51,556 bases of DNA from Piscirickettsiaceae bacterium (GCA_013215825.1 JABSQN010000008.1:1-51556); one strand, 5' to 3'. Numbered from the stretch's first letter, positions 19,249-30,516 are shown. The notes: generated by a model not told the origin, from the sequence alone. Made by a program: numbers and translations.

Positions 19249-22200
19249 TTACCCCACCCATTTCCGTGCATTATGGAACAGTCTCAACCAAGGACCATCT
19301 TTACCCCAGTCATCAGGATGCCATGAGTGTTGTACGGTACGAGTCACACGTTCTGGATGCGGCATCATAATGGTCACACGACCATCTGTTGTGGTGAGTG
19401 AGGTGATACCTTCTGGAGAACCATTAGGGTTTTGTGGATATTGTTGGGTGACTTGACCTGTGTGGTCAACATAACGCATGGCCACTAAGGCATCGTTCTG
19501 TGAACCGGTTTCGCTAAAGTCTACTCGGCCTTCACCATGGGCGACGGCAATCGGCATGATTGAACCTGCCATGTCTTTTAATAAAACAGACGGTGATTCA
19601 ACAATTTCAACTAATGAGAATCGTGCTTCAAACTGCTCTGAGCTATTACGTTCAAAACGAGGCCAATGGTCACTGCCAGGGATTAACTCTTTGAGTTGTG
19701 ACAGCATTTGACAGCCATTACACACGCCTAAGGTAAAGGTATCTTCACGTTGGAAGAAATCACTAAATTGTTGGCGTGCTTTGTCATTGTGCAAGATGGT
19801 ACTTGCCCAACCACGACCGGCTCCTAAAACATCACCATAAGAGAAGCCACCACAGGCGACTAAGCCTTTAAAATCTGCCAAATCAACACGACCTTCTAAA
19901 ATGTCACTCATGTGAACATCAATTGCAGTGAAACCTGCATGGTCGAAGGCGGCCGCCATTTCAAGCTGCCCATTGACACCTTGCTCACGCAAAATAGCCA
20001 TTTTAGGACGAACGCTGCTCACAATAAGTGATGCAGCAATATGTTGATCGGCATCATAGCTAAGATCAGCATACAGTCCGGTATCATTTTCATCTAATAA
20101 GGCATCAAACTCTTGTTGTGCACAAATAGGATTGTCTCGTAATGCTTGCATTCGGTAGCTGGTTTCTGCCCAAAATCGCTGTAATGTAACGCGTGATTCA
20201 TTAATCACTTCATCGCCGTCTACATTAATAACAATCTGTCCATCATCGCGTAGTGAGCCGATAATATGGCTATGGTGAGATAGGTTTTGCTCTCTTAAAA
20301 TCGACAATGTATCTTCAACATCACAGTGGCGAACTTGAATCACCGCCCCTAATTCTTCATTAAACAAGACGGGTAAGGCATCGCCTAAACCTGATAAGTT
20401 AATATCAAGTCCACAATGTCCAGCAAAGGCCATTTCAACCAAGGTGCCAATCAGTCCACCATCACTACGATCATGATAAGCCAACAAAATATCATCTTGC
20501 TTGAGTTGCTGAATGGCATAGAAAAATTGTTTTAGTAATGCGGGGGAATCTAGGTCCGGTCCATGATGACCAACTTGATTGTAAACCTGAGCCAAGGCTG
20601 ATGCGGCTAAGCGGTTTTGACCTTTTCCTAAATCAATATAGATTAAATCGGTATCACCATGATCGCTACGTAGCTGTGGTGTACATGTTTTTGCGGCATC
20701 GGTAACCGGTGCAAAGGCGGTCACAATCAAAGACAGCGGTGAGGTTACTGATTTATCTTCACCATCATCTTGCCACACTGTTTTCATTGATAATGAATCT
20801 TTGCCAACGGGGATTGCAATGCCTAATTCAGGACACAATTCCATACCCACGGCTTCAACCGTGTCATATAAGCTGGCATCTTCACCGCTATGTCCACAGG
20901 CGGCCATCCAGTTAGCTGACAATTTAATATCACCCATTTTGGCAATGCTGGCTGCAGCAATATTAGTAATGGCTTCACCCACCGCCATACGACCTGAGGC
21001 AGGTGCATCAATCAAGGCTAACGGTGCACGTTCACCCATTGCCATTGCTTCACCTTCAAAGCCATGATGATCGGCTAGGGTCACTGCACAATCCGCCACT
21101 GGCACTTGCCAAGGGCCGACCATTTGGTCACGCGCCACTAAGCCGGTCACACTACGATCACCAATAGTAATTAAGAAGTTTTTACTTGCTACCGTCGGTA
21201 ATTTAAGCACGCGTTCTAACGCTTCATCGACGTTAATACTGCTTAAATCAAGCTCTGGTTTTTCAAAAGTACGATGTTTCACATCACGTAACATTTTCGG
21301 TGGTTTGCCTAATAATAATGACAAAGGCATATCCACTGGATTATTATTATTATCTGCATCACCAACTAATAAATGTCGATCTTCTGTTGCTTCACCGACA
21401 ATCGCCCACGGGCAACGCTCACGCTCACAAATTGCTTGGAATTCTTCAACTCGATCGGCATTAATCCCTAAAACATAACGCTCTTGTGACTCATTACACC
21501 AAATTTCCATCGGTGACATACTCGATTCATCATTAGGTACAACGCGAAGTTCAAACTTGCCACCTCGACCACTATCATCAACTAATTCAGGGAAGGCATT
21601 TGATAAGCCCCCCGCGCCAACATCATGAATAGCAATAATTGGATTTTGATCATCCAATGCCACACAGCGATCAATCACCTCTTGGCATCGGCGCTCCATT
21701 TCTGGATTGCCACGTTGTACTGAGGCAAAATCTAAGCCTTCTTCACTAGTACCAGAGGTCACAGAAGATGCCGCACTACCGCCCAAGCCAATCAACATTG
21801 CTGGGCCGCCTAAGACAATTAATTGCACGCCCGGATCAAAAATGTTTTTCTTAACATGTTGAGGTCTAATGGTGCCCATTCCCCCTGCCACCATAATAGG
21901 TTTATGATAACCACGTACTTCAAATCCATCTGCCGCGGGGACTAACGCTTCATAAGTACGGAAATAACCGCATAAGTTAGGCCGACCGAATTCATTATTA
22001 AAGGCCGCACCACCTAGAGGGCCATCAAGCATAATTTCTTGTGCTGAAGCCATTCGTGCCGGTTTACCATAGGCGGTTTCCCAAGGTTGTTCAAAACCTG
22101 GAATATGCAAATTTGAAACAGAGAACCCTGTTAAACCTGCTTTAGGTTTTGAACCTCGCCCCGTTGCACCTTCATCCCGGATTTCACCACCCGCTCCTGT

Positions 22201-23133
22201 TGCCGCACCGGGAAAAGGTGAAATAGCAGTGGGATGATTATGGGTTTCAACCTTCATCAAGATATGTTGCACTTCACCTTGATAGCTATATTGATTATTC
22301 GCCATATCCACTTGGAAACGATGACTTTTAGCCCCTTCAATCACCGATGAGTTATCGCTATAAGCGGTGATCACGCCTTCTGGATGTAGGGCATGAGTAT
22401 TACGAATCATATTAAATAGGGTGTGTGGCTGTTGCTTGCCATCAACAATCCAATCGGCACTAAATATTTTATGCCGACAATGCTCAGAGTTTGCCTGAGC
22501 AAACATCATTAATTCAATATCATTAGGATTGCGATTTAATGTGATGAAATTTTCCACTAAATAGTCAATTTCATCTTCAGCTAATGCCAAGCCCATTGTT
22601 TTATTCGCTTGTACTAGCGCCTCACGACCACCATTTAGAATATCAACAGACGCTAAGGGACGTGATTTACCATGGACAAACAAACGCTCCGCTTCATCGA
22701 CAGAATCAAATATCGACTCAATCATGCGATCATGCAGTAATGGCAATAGTGACTGTGTTTGTTCTGCAGTTAATGCTGTTGATGACTCAATAAAAAATGC
22801 GATACCACGTTCAATACGCAATACGTTCTTTATACCACTGTTATGCGCAATATCTGTCGCTTTACTCGACCAAGGCGAGATAGTACCAGGACGAGGAGTA
22901 ACCAGAAAAAAGGCCTCATTATCAGTCGCAAGACTAGTCTTATTATTGGCTTCTAATAGCGTTTCAACAACAGCTTGTTCGGATGATCTTAATTCACTTT
23001 TACCATCAATCTCAATGAAATAGCGGTATTCGCTGCGTAATCCACGCACATCATTAACCTGTTCTTGTAGTGACGTAAGCAGTTTGTTTAAGCGAAAGTC
23101 TGAGTAAGCCGAACGACCCATTAATTGCAACAT
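19249..23133 (-). CDS. purL: Phosphoribosylformylglycinamidine synthase
   Basis: 1294 residues, the length of the large single-chain enzyme of gammaproteobacteria. In order: N-terminal PurS-like part, linker, two ATP-binding AIRS-type halves ([20 protein letters not shown] and later [10 protein letters not shown]), and a C-terminal class I glutamine amidotransferase with the nucleophile Cys in [11 protein letters not shown] and a catalytic His in [10 protein letters not shown]. It converts FGAR plus glutamine and ATP to FGAM in purine synthesis. It is monocistronic as far as can be seen. Confidence 0.98.
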   Translation of the reverse strand: MLQLMGRSAYSDFRLNKLLTSLQEQVNDVRGLRSEYRYFIEIDGKSELRSSEQAVVETLLEANNKTSLATDNEAFFLVTPRPGTISPWSSKATDIAHNSGIKNVLRIERGIAFFIESSTALTAEQTQSLLPLLHDRMIESIFDSVDEAERLFVHGKSRPLASVDILNGGREALVQANKTMGLALAEDEIDYLVENFITLNRNPNDIELMMFAQANSEHCRHKIFSADWIVDGKQQPHTLFNMIRNTHALHPEGVITAYSDNSSVIEGAKSHRFQVDMANNQYSYQGEVQHILMKVETHNHPTAISPFPGAATGAGGEIRDEGATGRGSKPKAGLTGFSVSNLHIPGFEQPWETAYGKPARMASAQEIMLDGPLGGAAFNNEFGRPNLCGYFRTYEALVPAADGFEVRGYHKPIMVAGGMGTIRPQHVKKNIFDPGVQLIVLGGPAMLIGLGGSAASSVTSGTSEEGLDFASVQRGNPEMERRCQEVIDRCVALDDQNPIIAIHDVGAGGLSNAFPELVDDSGRGGKFELRVVPNDESSMSPMEIWCNESQERYVLGINADRVEEFQAICERERCPWAIVGEATEDRHLLVGDADNNNNPVDMPLSLLLGKPPKMLRDVKHRTFEKPELDLSSINVDEALERVLKLPTVASKNFLITIGDRSVTGLVARDQMVGPWQVPVADCAVTLADHHGFEGEAMAMGERAPLALIDAPASGRMAVGEAITNIAAASIAKMGDIKLSANWMAACGHSGEDASLYDTVEAVGMELCPELGIAIPVGKDSLSMKTVWQDDGEDKSVTSPLSLIVTAFAPVTDAAKTCTPQLRSDHGDTDLIYIDLGKGQNRLAASALAQVYNQVGHHGPDLDSPALLKQFFYAIQQLKQDDILLAYHDRSDGGLIGTLVEMAFAGHCGLDINLSGLGDALPVLFNEELGAVIQVRHCDVEDTLSILREQNLSHHSHIIGSLRDDGQIVINVDGDEVINESRVTLQRFWAETSYRMQALRDNPICAQQEFDALLDENDTGLYADLSYDADQHIAASLIVSSVRPKMAILREQGVNGQLEMAAAFDHAGFTAIDVHMSDILEGRVDLADFKGLVACGGFSYGDVLGAGRGWASTILHNDKARQQFSDFFQREDTFTLGVCNGCQMLSQLKELIPGSDHWPRFERNSSEQFEARFSLVEIVESPSVLLKDMAGSIMPIAVAHGEGRVDFSETGSQNDALVAMRYVDHTGQVTQQYPQNPNGSPEGITSLTTTDGRVTIMMPHPERVTRTVQHSWHPDDWGKDGPWLRLFHNARKWVG

Positions 23134-23351
23134 AGTGTTCCCAAGTTCACATAATTAAAGGATTAATGATACTTTATACCTCTATATATTACGACTGAAT
23201 TTATATGAAACCTTTGCACGAAAGATATAATGGACAAAAATGGCTTGAATTTCCTAAAATTTATTCAAAAATTTGGGCAATAGCTTACTATTCACCTCTT
23301 TTTTGACTATATTTTAAAAATTTACGCTCATTTTTCTCTCGTCATACTTCC

Positions 23352-23828
23352 ATGCAAAGGTCTCAATTGAATATTTCCCAAGAAACATATTGCCGCCCTA
23401 CTTTATTCCGCCATTTAGCCATTATTGTTTATGACTTGCTGCTGCTGTTAGCAATATTATTACTTGCAGGCGGTGTTGCCGTTGCATTTAATGGCGGTCA
23501 AGCGATTGGTCAGGGCAATCCTTTTTTCCTACTTTATTTATTTGCTGTTAGCTTCTTATTTTATGGCTGGTTTTGGACTCACGGTGGTCAAACACTCGGT
23601 ATGCGCAGCTGGAAAGTGTATATATTCAGCAACAATGGTAGCCCCATAACGTGGTATCAAGCCTTTATCCGATTTATCACCGCCTTCATCTCATGTATTC
23701 CATTGGGATTAGGATTCTGGTGGCAATTTTTATCGAAGAATAATCAAAGCTGGACAAACTCACTATCAGCAACACGAATACACTATTCAAAAAAAAGTAA
23801 AATCAAGCCATTATCTCGCTTGTCATAA
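23352..23828 (+). CDS. RDD-family membrane protein
   Basis: 158 residues with three to four membrane helices. The RDD features are visible: an N-terminal RHLAIIVYDLLLL segment (the Arg/Asp positions) and the conserved GQTLGMRSWKV motif near residue 85, followed by ITWYQAFIRF. Function is unknown in most members; some are proposed to act in ion or solute transport. It faces purL divergently and converges on rlmF. Confidence 0.85.
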   Translation: MQRSQLNISQETYCRPTLFRHLAIIVYDLLLLLAILLLAGGVAVAFNGGQAIGQGNPFFLLYLFAVSFLFYGWFWTHGGQTLGMRSWKVYIFSNNGSPITWYQAFIRFITAFISCIPLGLGFWWQFLSKNNQSWTNSLSATRIHYSKKSKIKPLSRLS

Positions 23829-23835
23829 TATAAAA

Positions 23836-23888
23836 AGGGTCTTAGGAAGCAAAGCACATGCTAGGATCTGATAACTGACTAAGACCCT
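23836..23888. terminator. Bidirectional hairpin between RDD gene and rlmF
   Basis: Perfect 10-base arms AGGGTCTTAG (23836-23845) and CTAAGACCCT (23879-23888) with a 33-base loop, preceded by an A-run and followed by AAAAATT. It sits between convergent genes and could terminate both. The long loop makes it less typical than the other terminators here. Confidence 0.55.
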
Positions 23889-23914
23889 AAAAATTAATAA
23901 GCATCAGATTGAAG

Positions 23915-24820
23915 CTATAACTGGCGTTGTTGTTTTTCAATAAAAGTCCAAGCGATAAAGCGACTCACCTTTTGCCCCTGCGCCATATCGATAGTTTTGA
24001 CCTCAACAGCTTTCACTTTTTCTAAGATTTTGTAAAGTGGTTTGAGGTTATCCTTTTTTGACACCAGAGAGCTAAACCACAAACACTGGTCGGCAAACTC
24101 TACGCTCTGCTCAATCATCGTAGCGATAAATTTCACCTCACCGCCGGGACACCAAAGTTCAGCATTCTGACCACCAAAGTTAAGTTTACTTTGTGTCCCC
24201 TTACCAAGGTTTTTCCACTTGCGCTGAGTACCTTTTTTTGCGGCCTCAGTCGAAGCATGAAAAGGTGGATTGGACAGCGTCAGATGGAAAAAATCATGAC
24301 GGCCTATCACTCCTTTAAATATATCCCCAGACTTTTTTTGTAATTTTAGTTTGATATTCAGTTTATTGAACTGGCAAATATGTTGCGCCACTTTGATGGC
24401 AGTAGGATCTATATCGACACCAGTAAAATGCCAACCGTATTCACTTTGACCTGTGAGTGGATACACCAAATTAGCACCGGTACCGATATCCAACACTTTG
24501 ATGTTTCGCCCATGGGGAATCACTTGATTGTTATCACTGGCGAGCAGATCTGCTAGATGATGAATATAGTCAACGCGGCCAGGAATTGGCGGGCACAAAT
24601 AGTTGGCAGGGATATCCCAAAAGTTAATATTGTAATAGGCTTTGAGCAAGGCCTGATTGAGTGCACGCACCGCCTTCACATCGTGAAAGTCGATGGTGAC
24701 CTGACCTGCAGGACTGCGGAGTGTAAAAGCCTCAAGCTCCGGTAAGTATTTCACTAAACGTGTAAAGTCATAGCCATCACGGTGTTGGTTACGCGGGTGT
24801 AGCTTTGTCTCGGCGGTCAT
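23915..24820 (-). CDS. rlmF: 23S rRNA (adenine1618-N6)-methyltransferase
   Basis: 301 residues. The start KLHPRNQHRDGYDF and the segment NFWDIPANYLCPPIPGRVDYIHHLADLL are characteristic of RlmF (YbiN). The SAM-binding motif is VLDIGTGANLVYP and the N6-adenine methyltransferase catalytic motif is NPPF in LTLSNPPFH. It methylates A1618 of 23S rRNA. A second rRNA N6-adenine methyltransferase, rlmJ, lies 1.4 kb away on the same strand. Confidence 0.95.
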   Translation of the reverse strand: MTAETKLHPRNQHRDGYDFTRLVKYLPELEAFTLRSPAGQVTIDFHDVKAVRALNQALLKAYYNINFWDIPANYLCPPIPGRVDYIHHLADLLASDNNQVIPHGRNIKVLDIGTGANLVYPLTGQSEYGWHFTGVDIDPTAIKVAQHICQFNKLNIKLKLQKKSGDIFKGVIGRHDFFHLTLSNPPFHASTEAAKKGTQRKWKNLGKGTQSKLNFGGQNAELWCPGGEVKFIATMIEQSVEFADQCLWFSSLVSKKDNLKPLYKILEKVKAVEVKTIDMAQGQKVSRFIAWTFIEKQQRQL

Positions 24821-24887
24821 ATAATCAAATCATCAGTAACGTAAAGAGAATCAATGGATTCATATTCCATTGTTATATCAAAAAGTA

Positions 24888-25415
24888 TCAGTTCAAGTCT
24901 GAACCACCACGCAGTAGCTTAATATCTACAATAATTGTCTTGCTATGACTATCAACATCCACCTTACGATATATTTTTCTAATCACGCCCTTGGGATCAA
25001 TAATAAAACTATGACGTTTAGCAAACTTCATCGGCCAAAAAGAAAATAATGATTGATAACTTTGTGCTACTTTACCGTTTTTATCCGCTAATAATGGAAA
25101 GGGTAAATGATACTTTTCAGCAAACTCTGCATGGCTTTCTTGGCTATCAATACTCACCCCTAATACTTGCGTATTTTTCTCTTTAATTACCCGATATTCA
25201 TCACGAAACTCACAAGCTTCTTTGATACATCCCGGCGTATTGTCTTTGGGGTAAAAATAAAGTACCAACCACTGACCCGCATAATCATTGATTGTATGTA
25301 ATTTACCGGTTTGATCACGCAAATTAAGCTCGGGTGCTGTATCACCAACTTTCAAATTATCGGCTTGAACCGTATTAAATATGGATAGCATTATAATTAA
25401 TAAACCTAGTTTCAT
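24888..25415 (-). CDS. Periplasmic BCP-type peroxiredoxin
   Basis: 175 residues with an N-terminal signal peptide (about 1-18, ending VQA), so it should act in the periplasm, unlike ordinary cytoplasmic Bcp. The peroxidatic Cys63 is in DNTPGCIKEACEF, with a second Cys five residues later (Cys68), the spacing of atypical two-Cys BCP/PrxQ enzymes. It reduces hydrogen peroxide and organic peroxides using thiols. It lies between rlmF and rlmJ on the same strand. Confidence 0.88.
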   Translation of the reverse strand: MKLGLLIIMLSIFNTVQADNLKVGDTAPELNLRDQTGKLHTINDYAGQWLVLYFYPKDNTPGCIKEACEFRDEYRVIKEKNTQVLGVSIDSQESHAEFAEKYHLPFPLLADKNGKVAQSYQSLFSFWPMKFAKRHSFIIDPKGVIRKIYRKVDVDSHSKTIIVDIKLLRGGSDLN

Positions 25416-25441
25416 CTCTAGCTTCCCCAGTATGAGTTAGC

Positions 25442-26275
25442 TTATTCCCCCACCAACTCTTCACATTTATAAAAAGCACCTTCACCACCTAATGTACTGA
25501 CCAATTTAGGTAATATTTGTGACATTTTCTTTTTTAATGTCCACGGTGGATTGATCACAATCATACCGCTGGCTGACATACCTGTTCCAAACTGGTCCGG
25601 CGCGATAGCAAGCTCATATTGTTGAATATTTTTAATGCCACTACGTTTAAATCGTCGTTCTAGAGTGTCGATATTTTTTCTATCGGTCACTGGATACCAA
25701 AGTACATACGTTCCTGTTGAGAACTTATTATAAGCATCATTAATCGTATTAAACACAAGAGCATAATCGGTTTTAATTTCATACGACGGGTCGATCAATA
25801 CCAAGCCTCGACGTGAAACAGGCGGTAGTAATGAAAGTAATCCTTTAAATCCATCTTCTAACATCACCCGTGTTCTTTTATTTTTTGCCGTATTATTTGA
25901 TAATAATTCAGCATCTTTCGGGTGTAATTCATACAACCAACTACGATCTTTCTTACGTAAAAAGTACTCTGCAATAAAGGGAGATCCAGGATAAATATTT
26001 AGTTTACCTGCTGGATTATTCATCGCAATGATATCGAAGTATGTGGCCAATTCAGGCCATTCTTCTGGTTTGATCTTAGCAATTCCTTGCGTATATTCCT
26101 GTAATTTAGCGGCATGCTCACTTTTCAGATTATAAAGCCCAGCGCCTGCATGGGTATCAATATAATCAAATTGACTGTCTTTTTTAGTGAAATGTTGCAG
26201 GATTTCAATCAGCACAATATGTTTAAGAACATCTGCATGATTTCCAGCGTGGTATGAGTGGCGATAGCTTAACAA
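25442..26275 (-). CDS. rlmJ: 23S rRNA (adenine2030-N6)-methyltransferase
   Basis: 277 residues starting MLSYRHSYHAGNHADVLKHIVL, diagnostic of RlmJ (YhiR). The catalytic D-P-S-Y motif is in LVLIDPSYEIKTDY and the binding region in IDTHAGAGLYNL. It methylates A2030 of 23S rRNA. It is 13 bases from pdxH, so the two probably share a transcript. Confidence 0.96.
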   Translation of the reverse strand: MLSYRHSYHAGNHADVLKHIVLIEILQHFTKKDSQFDYIDTHAGAGLYNLKSEHAAKLQEYTQGIAKIKPEEWPELATYFDIIAMNNPAGKLNIYPGSPFIAEYFLRKKDRSWLYELHPKDAELLSNNTAKNKRTRVMLEDGFKGLLSLLPPVSRRGLVLIDPSYEIKTDYALVFNTINDAYNKFSTGTYVLWYPVTDRKNIDTLERRFKRSGIKNIQQYELAIAPDQFGTGMSASGMIVINPPWTLKKKMSQILPKLVSTLGGEGAFYKCEELVGE

Positions 26276-26288
26276 TGGTTTATCCTAA

Positions 26289-26921
26289 TTAGGGTGCGAG
26301 ACGATTAATATTCCATTGGCCTTCTGATAGGTCATACACAAAGCGATCATGAAGGCGGTTTTCTCTACCTTGCCAAAACTCTATGCTTGTAGGGATAACA
26401 CGGTAGCCACCCCAGAAATCAGGTAATGGAATATCACCTTGTTTAAATTTGTTCTTCATTGCTTCAAATTGACTTAATAAAACTTGCCGCGATGAAATAT
26501 GACTAGATTGCTGTGAAGCCCATGCACCGAGTTGTGATTCTTTAGGGCGAGATGCAAAGTATTTAACCGATTCGATCATTGATACGCGCTCTACGCGTCC
26601 ACTTATTTTGACTTGTCTTTCTATAGCGAGCCACGGAAAAAGTAATGCAACATTTGGATTAGCTTCGATTTGTTTAGCTTTTTTAGAGTTGTAGTTGGTA
26701 AAAAAAACAAAGCCTTGTTGATCAAAGTATTTCAATAATACCGTGCGCAGTGTCACATCCACACCATTTGCTGTTGCCAAACTCATTGCACTCGGCTCTA
26801 TCACACCCGCCTGTTCAGCTTGTTTAAACCACATATTAAACTGTTCGTACGGATCGGATGCCAGTTCTTCTCTGCGTAAGCCATTTTGCAGAAATTCATG
26901 TCGATGATGTGTTAAATCCAC
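26289..26921 (-). CDS. pdxH: Pyridoxamine 5'-phosphate oxidase
   Basis: 210 residues. The FMN-binding and substrate motifs are present: [36 protein letters not shown], and the C-terminal signature [16 protein letters not shown]. It oxidises pyridoxine or pyridoxamine phosphate to PLP, needed by MetZ among others. It lies 28 bases downstream of nosL on the same strand, so read-through from the nos genes is possible. Confidence 0.97.
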   Translation of the reverse strand: MDLTHHRHEFLQNGLRREELASDPYEQFNMWFKQAEQAGVIEPSAMSLATANGVDVTLRTVLLKYFDQQGFVFFTNYNSKKAKQIEANPNVALLFPWLAIERQVKISGRVERVSMIESVKYFASRPKESQLGAWASQQSSHISSRQVLLSQFEAMKNKFKQGDIPLPDFWGGYRVIPTSIEFWQGRENRLHDRFVYDLSEGQWNINRLAP

Positions 26922-26949
26922 AGTAGTGCCCTATTTGAATAGGTATGTA

Positions 26950-27444
26950 TTATCTCATATCCAACAATAACTGCTGATCAATATCTTCAAATTGATAAAG
27001 CTGACCCCCAAACTCTTCAATGAAGGTGTTGGCAACGCTTTGATCGGTGAAGCTTGCAAGTGTTGGTCCCATAGCACCTTTACGCTTATGCCCTACAACA
27101 TAAAAGGCAGTGCGAGCATCGATATAAAATTCATCATCCGGCGAATCCCAAGGCGTGACTGCCATATCGTGAACATATACCGTTTGGATAGCATGTTGGT
27201 GTTCGGGATCTAATAGATATGAAAACATATCTCGGGTTGAGCAAAACTTTAGATTCTGCTCACTGCCTCGTTTATATAATTGACCTTTAGGCCCCGGAAA
27301 ACCGGTAATAATCATGCCACATAAATGGCATTCGTCACTACGTTCAATGGTCATCGCTTGTTGGGCTAGTTTCAAATCTGAGGGAGCTTCGCTACAGGCG
27401 GTCAACATTAGTACAATAAATATCAAACTAAGGCGAAAGTGCAT
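26950..27444 (-). CDS. nosL: Copper lipoprotein NosL
   Basis: 164 residues with a lipoprotein signal peptide (LTAC, lipid Cys at 17) and the NosL copper-binding motif DECHLCGMII near residue 38, plus a D-x-R-x-A segment in FYIDARTAFYVVGHKRKG. NosL is a copper chaperone that works with NosDFY in assembling the CuZ site of N2O reductase. It is the last gene of nosDFYL; its ATG overlaps the nosY stop by one base (TAATG). Confidence 0.94.
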   Translation of the reverse strand: MHFRLSLIFIVLMLTACSEAPSDLKLAQQAMTIERSDECHLCGMIITGFPGPKGQLYKRGSEQNLKFCSTRDMFSYLLDPEHQHAIQTVYVHDMAVTPWDSPDDEFYIDARTAFYVVGHKRKGAMGPTLASFTDQSVANTFIEEFGGQLYQFEDIDQQLLLDMR

Positions 27445-28271
27445 TATAGTTTTCTCTTATTAAAGATGGCAATAGCGGCTAATACTGGCGCAAGAAACCA
27501 CGCCAACATACTTAATATTAAGGTTGATGTAGCAATTTGGGCTTGTTGTGCCACGGCCATTAATCCTGTTAATTGCTGCTGGGCAAAGAAATCAATCACA
27601 ATAAGTCGAAAAATATCAGTTGGGTTTAATAATAATAAATATGGGAATAGTGTTGCGTTAACATTGCCTTCAGTGCCAACTAATAAGCCTAACAAACTGA
27701 GATCAAACATAAAGACAAAGCCAAACCAAACAATGAGTGCCAAGCCTGCCGCCTTAGACTTTTCAGCAACTGAGGCGCTGATAATGGTGGCAATAGCAAT
27801 GAATATCCAGCCTAATAATATGGCAAAGCTAATGAAGAAGGCATAAGCCTTAAGAAGTTCTGCCCATGTTGTATTGTCTGAAAATGTACCCATGATTATT
27901 GCTGATAAACCAAAGCCGATAATAGTTGCAAAGGCCATAATCATCCACTGTCCGGTCATCTTGCCTAAAATCAACTGCCAACGACTTAATGGATAGGTCA
28001 TCAATAATAATAAGGTACCACTTTCATCCTCCCCCACGACACCATCATAAGCAAGCATTAGGGCAATTAGAGGGATAACAAACACCGCTAAACTCGCCAA
28101 GCTAACCAAGGTAGTTGATAAGTTAGTAAAGCCCGCTTGACCTGATGCAGCCGCACCAAAATAGGCAAGACCTGTCGCCAATAAGGCAAAAATAACGCTA
28201 ATCGATATTACCCAACGGTTGCGTAAACCATCGTGAAATTCTTTATTGGCAACGATTAATATTGCGTGCAT
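27444..28271 (-). CDS. nosY: NosY, ABC transporter permease for NosZ maturation
   Basis: 275 residues with six predicted membrane helices and an acidic E-D-E-S-G-T segment (DGVVGEDESGTLLLL), typical of the NosY/ABC-2 permease family. It pairs with NosF to form the transporter that, with NosD, supplies the CuZ centre of N2O reductase. One-base overlaps with nosF upstream and nosL downstream indicate tight translational coupling. Confidence 0.93.
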   Translation of the reverse strand: MHAILIVANKEFHDGLRNRWVISISVIFALLATGLAYFGAAASGQAGFTNLSTTLVSLASLAVFVIPLIALMLAYDGVVGEDESGTLLLLMTYPLSRWQLILGKMTGQWMIMAFATIIGFGLSAIIMGTFSDNTTWAELLKAYAFFISFAILLGWIFIAIATIISASVAEKSKAAGLALIVWFGFVFMFDLSLLGLLVGTEGNVNATLFPYLLLLNPTDIFRLIVIDFFAQQQLTGLMAVAQQAQIATSTLILSMLAWFLAPVLAAIAIFNKRKL

Positions 28272-29176
28272 TAGTGTTGCTCCGTGTGCTGATTGCCATT
28301 CATATAATGGGTATAAACATCTTCTAGGCTTGGCATGTGAATATCAATATTACCAAGCGCTGGAAGTGTCATTAATTGCTGTAATGTGGTCATTTTTTGT
28401 TGCTGAGAGACTTGCACGTTAAAGCCTTGAGCGGTCGCAGTCGCCTTGACTTGTAACTCCTCTGGCAAAACGATATTTGAACCTTGCACTGCAATAGTAA
28501 CCGGCAATTCTGTTTGTTCGATAAGTGACGTAAGTTTACCTTCGGCTAATAACTGACCTTGCCCCAATATTAAGGCACGATCAATATACTTTTCAACACC
28601 TGCCAAGGCATGTGAACATAAAATAATGGTACTACCTTGTTCTTTTAGTCGAGCAATACCTCGATAAAAGTCTTGAGTTGCAATTGGATCTAAACCCACT
28701 GTAGGCTCATCTAATAACAGCAATTTTGGCTGACCTAATAAGGCTTGTGCCAAACCAAGCCGTTGGCGCATACCTTTAGAATAGGTTTTAACTCGGCGTA
28801 ATGCGGCATGTGCCAAACCTACTTCTTCTAACAATTCACCCACTTGTTTTTTGTCACAACCTTTTAATTTAGCAAAATAAGCCAATACTTCACGGCCCGT
28901 CATCTGGTCATAAAAGCTGACATTTTCTTGTAAAAAACCAAGTTGACGGCGTAAGTGATAGGCATTATCACCCGCAGGATCATCACCAAAAACACGCACC
29001 TGTCCATTTGTTGGCTTTATCAAGCCTAAAATTAGTTTAATCGTCGTCGTTTTTCCAGCACCATTATGTCCAAACAAGCCTAGTATTTCGCCTTGTTCTA
29101 AGCTGAAATCAAGTTTCTGCAATGCGGTAACACCTTGATAGTATTTACTTGCTTGTTGTAATTCAACAATATTCAA
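28271..29176 (-). CDS. nosF: NosF, ABC transporter ATPase for NosZ maturation
   Basis: 301 residues from a TTG start at 29176 (reading MNIVELQQASKYYQGV), which overlaps the nosD stop by four bases (TTGA) and has CTGGAG about nine bases upstream. Walker A is GHNGAGKTTT, the ABC signature is YSKGMRQRLGLAQ, and Walker B is KLLLLDEPTVGLD. A longer frame to 29263 would read through the end of nosD and does not resemble NosF. It energises the NosDFY copper/sulphur maturation transporter. Confidence 0.94.
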   Translation of the reverse strand: MNIVELQQASKYYQGVTALQKLDFSLEQGEILGLFGHNGAGKTTTIKLILGLIKPTNGQVRVFGDDPAGDNAYHLRRQLGFLQENVSFYDQMTGREVLAYFAKLKGCDKKQVGELLEEVGLAHAALRRVKTYSKGMRQRLGLAQALLGQPKLLLLDEPTVGLDPIATQDFYRGIARLKEQGSTIILCSHALAGVEKYIDRALILGQGQLLAEGKLTSLIEQTELPVTIAVQGSNIVLPEELQVKATATAQGFNVQVSQQQKMTTLQQLMTLPALGNIDIHMPSLEDVYTHYMNGNQHTEQH

Positions 29177-30471
29177 TGTGTTTGCTCCAGAGGATTTTTC
29201 ATTAATGGATGACGATCCATAATACCGGGGGATTTTAATACGGGAAACTGGCGTTGCACCCAACGTAATACTTCAATCGCGGGGCTGTTAAACAGTAGTT
29301 TTGCTGTTGGATATTTCCATAATAAGCGATCAATACCATCATTAGGTTCATAAGCGACATCACCGATGCCATCATCATTCATATCCCAACCTAAATAATC
29401 ACTCCAGTAATTACCTTGCTTATCTAGCGACCAATCTTGCGTGCGATTCGATACATATTTAACCTGTTTATTATTGCCTATAAAGGCATTGCCGGTGAAG
29501 GTGTTATCTTCTGATCCCGCAGTAAGATGAATGCCTATATCACTATCTGCCACCATATTATTGTGGATCTTATTGAATAATGAGTTATAAATAAACAGCG
29601 CCTTTCCTTCTGGTTTATAACCTTGTTTTGAATGAACCATCTGTGCATTTCTCATATTCTGCACACCTATGATCGTATTATTTTCAATCGTAGACTTGGT
29701 AATAAAGTTTAATAACATACCGTAATTCACATCATTTTCAGAGCGATTATCAGTCACTGTTAAAAATTTAGACTGCATTAATGCATAGCCTGTTCTTGTG
29801 TTCTCAGTATGGTTTTTAGTGATTAAATTAGTATAAGAGTACATATAATGAATGCCGTAACGTAAATCATGCATATAATTACCGTTTAACTCATTGCCGT
29901 TACTGGTTTCGATATAAATACCATCGCGGGTATGCCAAACCTCATTGCCTTTAACCAGCGCGCCACTGACATGAGACAAGTGAATACCATTGCCACGATC
30001 AGATGAACGCATAGTGTCATTACCTTCGATTTTATTATTGATGATTTGGATATTCTGAGCAGAATCAATCCACAGCCCACTACCATCACCTTTAAAGTGA
30101 TTATTTCGTATTTGTGTGTTTTCGGCAGTTTTATTTACAAAGATACCCGCATCTAAGTTAGTCAGATTATGTCCCCAGTTTTGGATCTTAAGATTATGGA
30201 TCTTCACATTCACTGCTTTTATTTCTAAGGCATGACCTTGCCCTTGCCCATCAATAATTGCACCCTGTTCGGTGCTAAGTTCTATACTTTTATTAATGAT
30301 GAAATTACCCGAATAAATTCCAGCACTAAGAATAAGATGATCGCCTGTTTTAGCATCATCTAATTGTTGCTGTAAATTCTGTTCTGGGCTTATTAAAACC
30401 ACGGTGGCATATGCGATATTCATTAAACTGCTGCTTAATAAAATCACTGCCAAACCAAGTAGTCTACTCAT
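29173..30471 (-). CDS. nosD: NosD, periplasmic CuZ-site maturation protein
   Basis: 432 residues with a signal peptide (about 1-22) and many short parallel beta-helix repeats of the carbohydrate-binding/PbH1 type, rich in Asn (NNHFKGDG, NNKIEGN, GNEVWHTRDGIYIE). NosD binds NosFY and hands the CuZ precursor to NosZ in the periplasm. Its ATG lies only about 14 bases after the T-run of a strong terminator that follows nosZ, so expression depends on read-through or on a promoter inside the repeat region. Confidence 0.95.
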   Translation of the reverse strand: MSRLLGLAVILLSSSLMNIAYATVVLISPEQNLQQQLDDAKTGDHLILSAGIYSGNFIINKSIELSTEQGAIIDGQGQGHALEIKAVNVKIHNLKIQNWGHNLTNLDAGIFVNKTAENTQIRNNHFKGDGSGLWIDSAQNIQIINNKIEGNDTMRSSDRGNGIHLSHVSGALVKGNEVWHTRDGIYIETSNGNELNGNYMHDLRYGIHYMYSYTNLITKNHTENTRTGYALMQSKFLTVTDNRSENDVNYGMLLNFITKSTIENNTIIGVQNMRNAQMVHSKQGYKPEGKALFIYNSLFNKIHNNMVADSDIGIHLTAGSEDNTFTGNAFIGNNKQVKYVSNRTQDWSLDKQGNYWSDYLGWDMNDDGIGDVAYEPNDGIDRLLWKYPTAKLLFNSPAIEVLRWVQRQFPVLKSPGIMDRHPLMKNPLEQTH

Positions 30472-30484
30472 AAATCAATTCCGT

Positions 30485-30516
30485 AAAAAACCCGATCCTA
30501 CACCTGTAGGATCGGG
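30485..30516 (-). terminator. Intrinsic terminator between nosZ and nosD
   Basis: Perfect 10-base arms CCCGATCCTA (30491-30500) and TAGGATCGGG (30507-30516) with a 6-base loop; on the minus strand a run of six T follows (30485-30490). It lies about 14 bases before the nosD ATG and would cut transcripts coming from nosRZ, giving much more nosZ than nosDFYL message. Confidence 0.88.

Noticed and set aside
29177-29263. Longer N-terminus for NosF
   Set aside because: It would overlap nosD by about 90 bases and adds sequence unlike NosF; the TTG at 29176 fits coupling and length.
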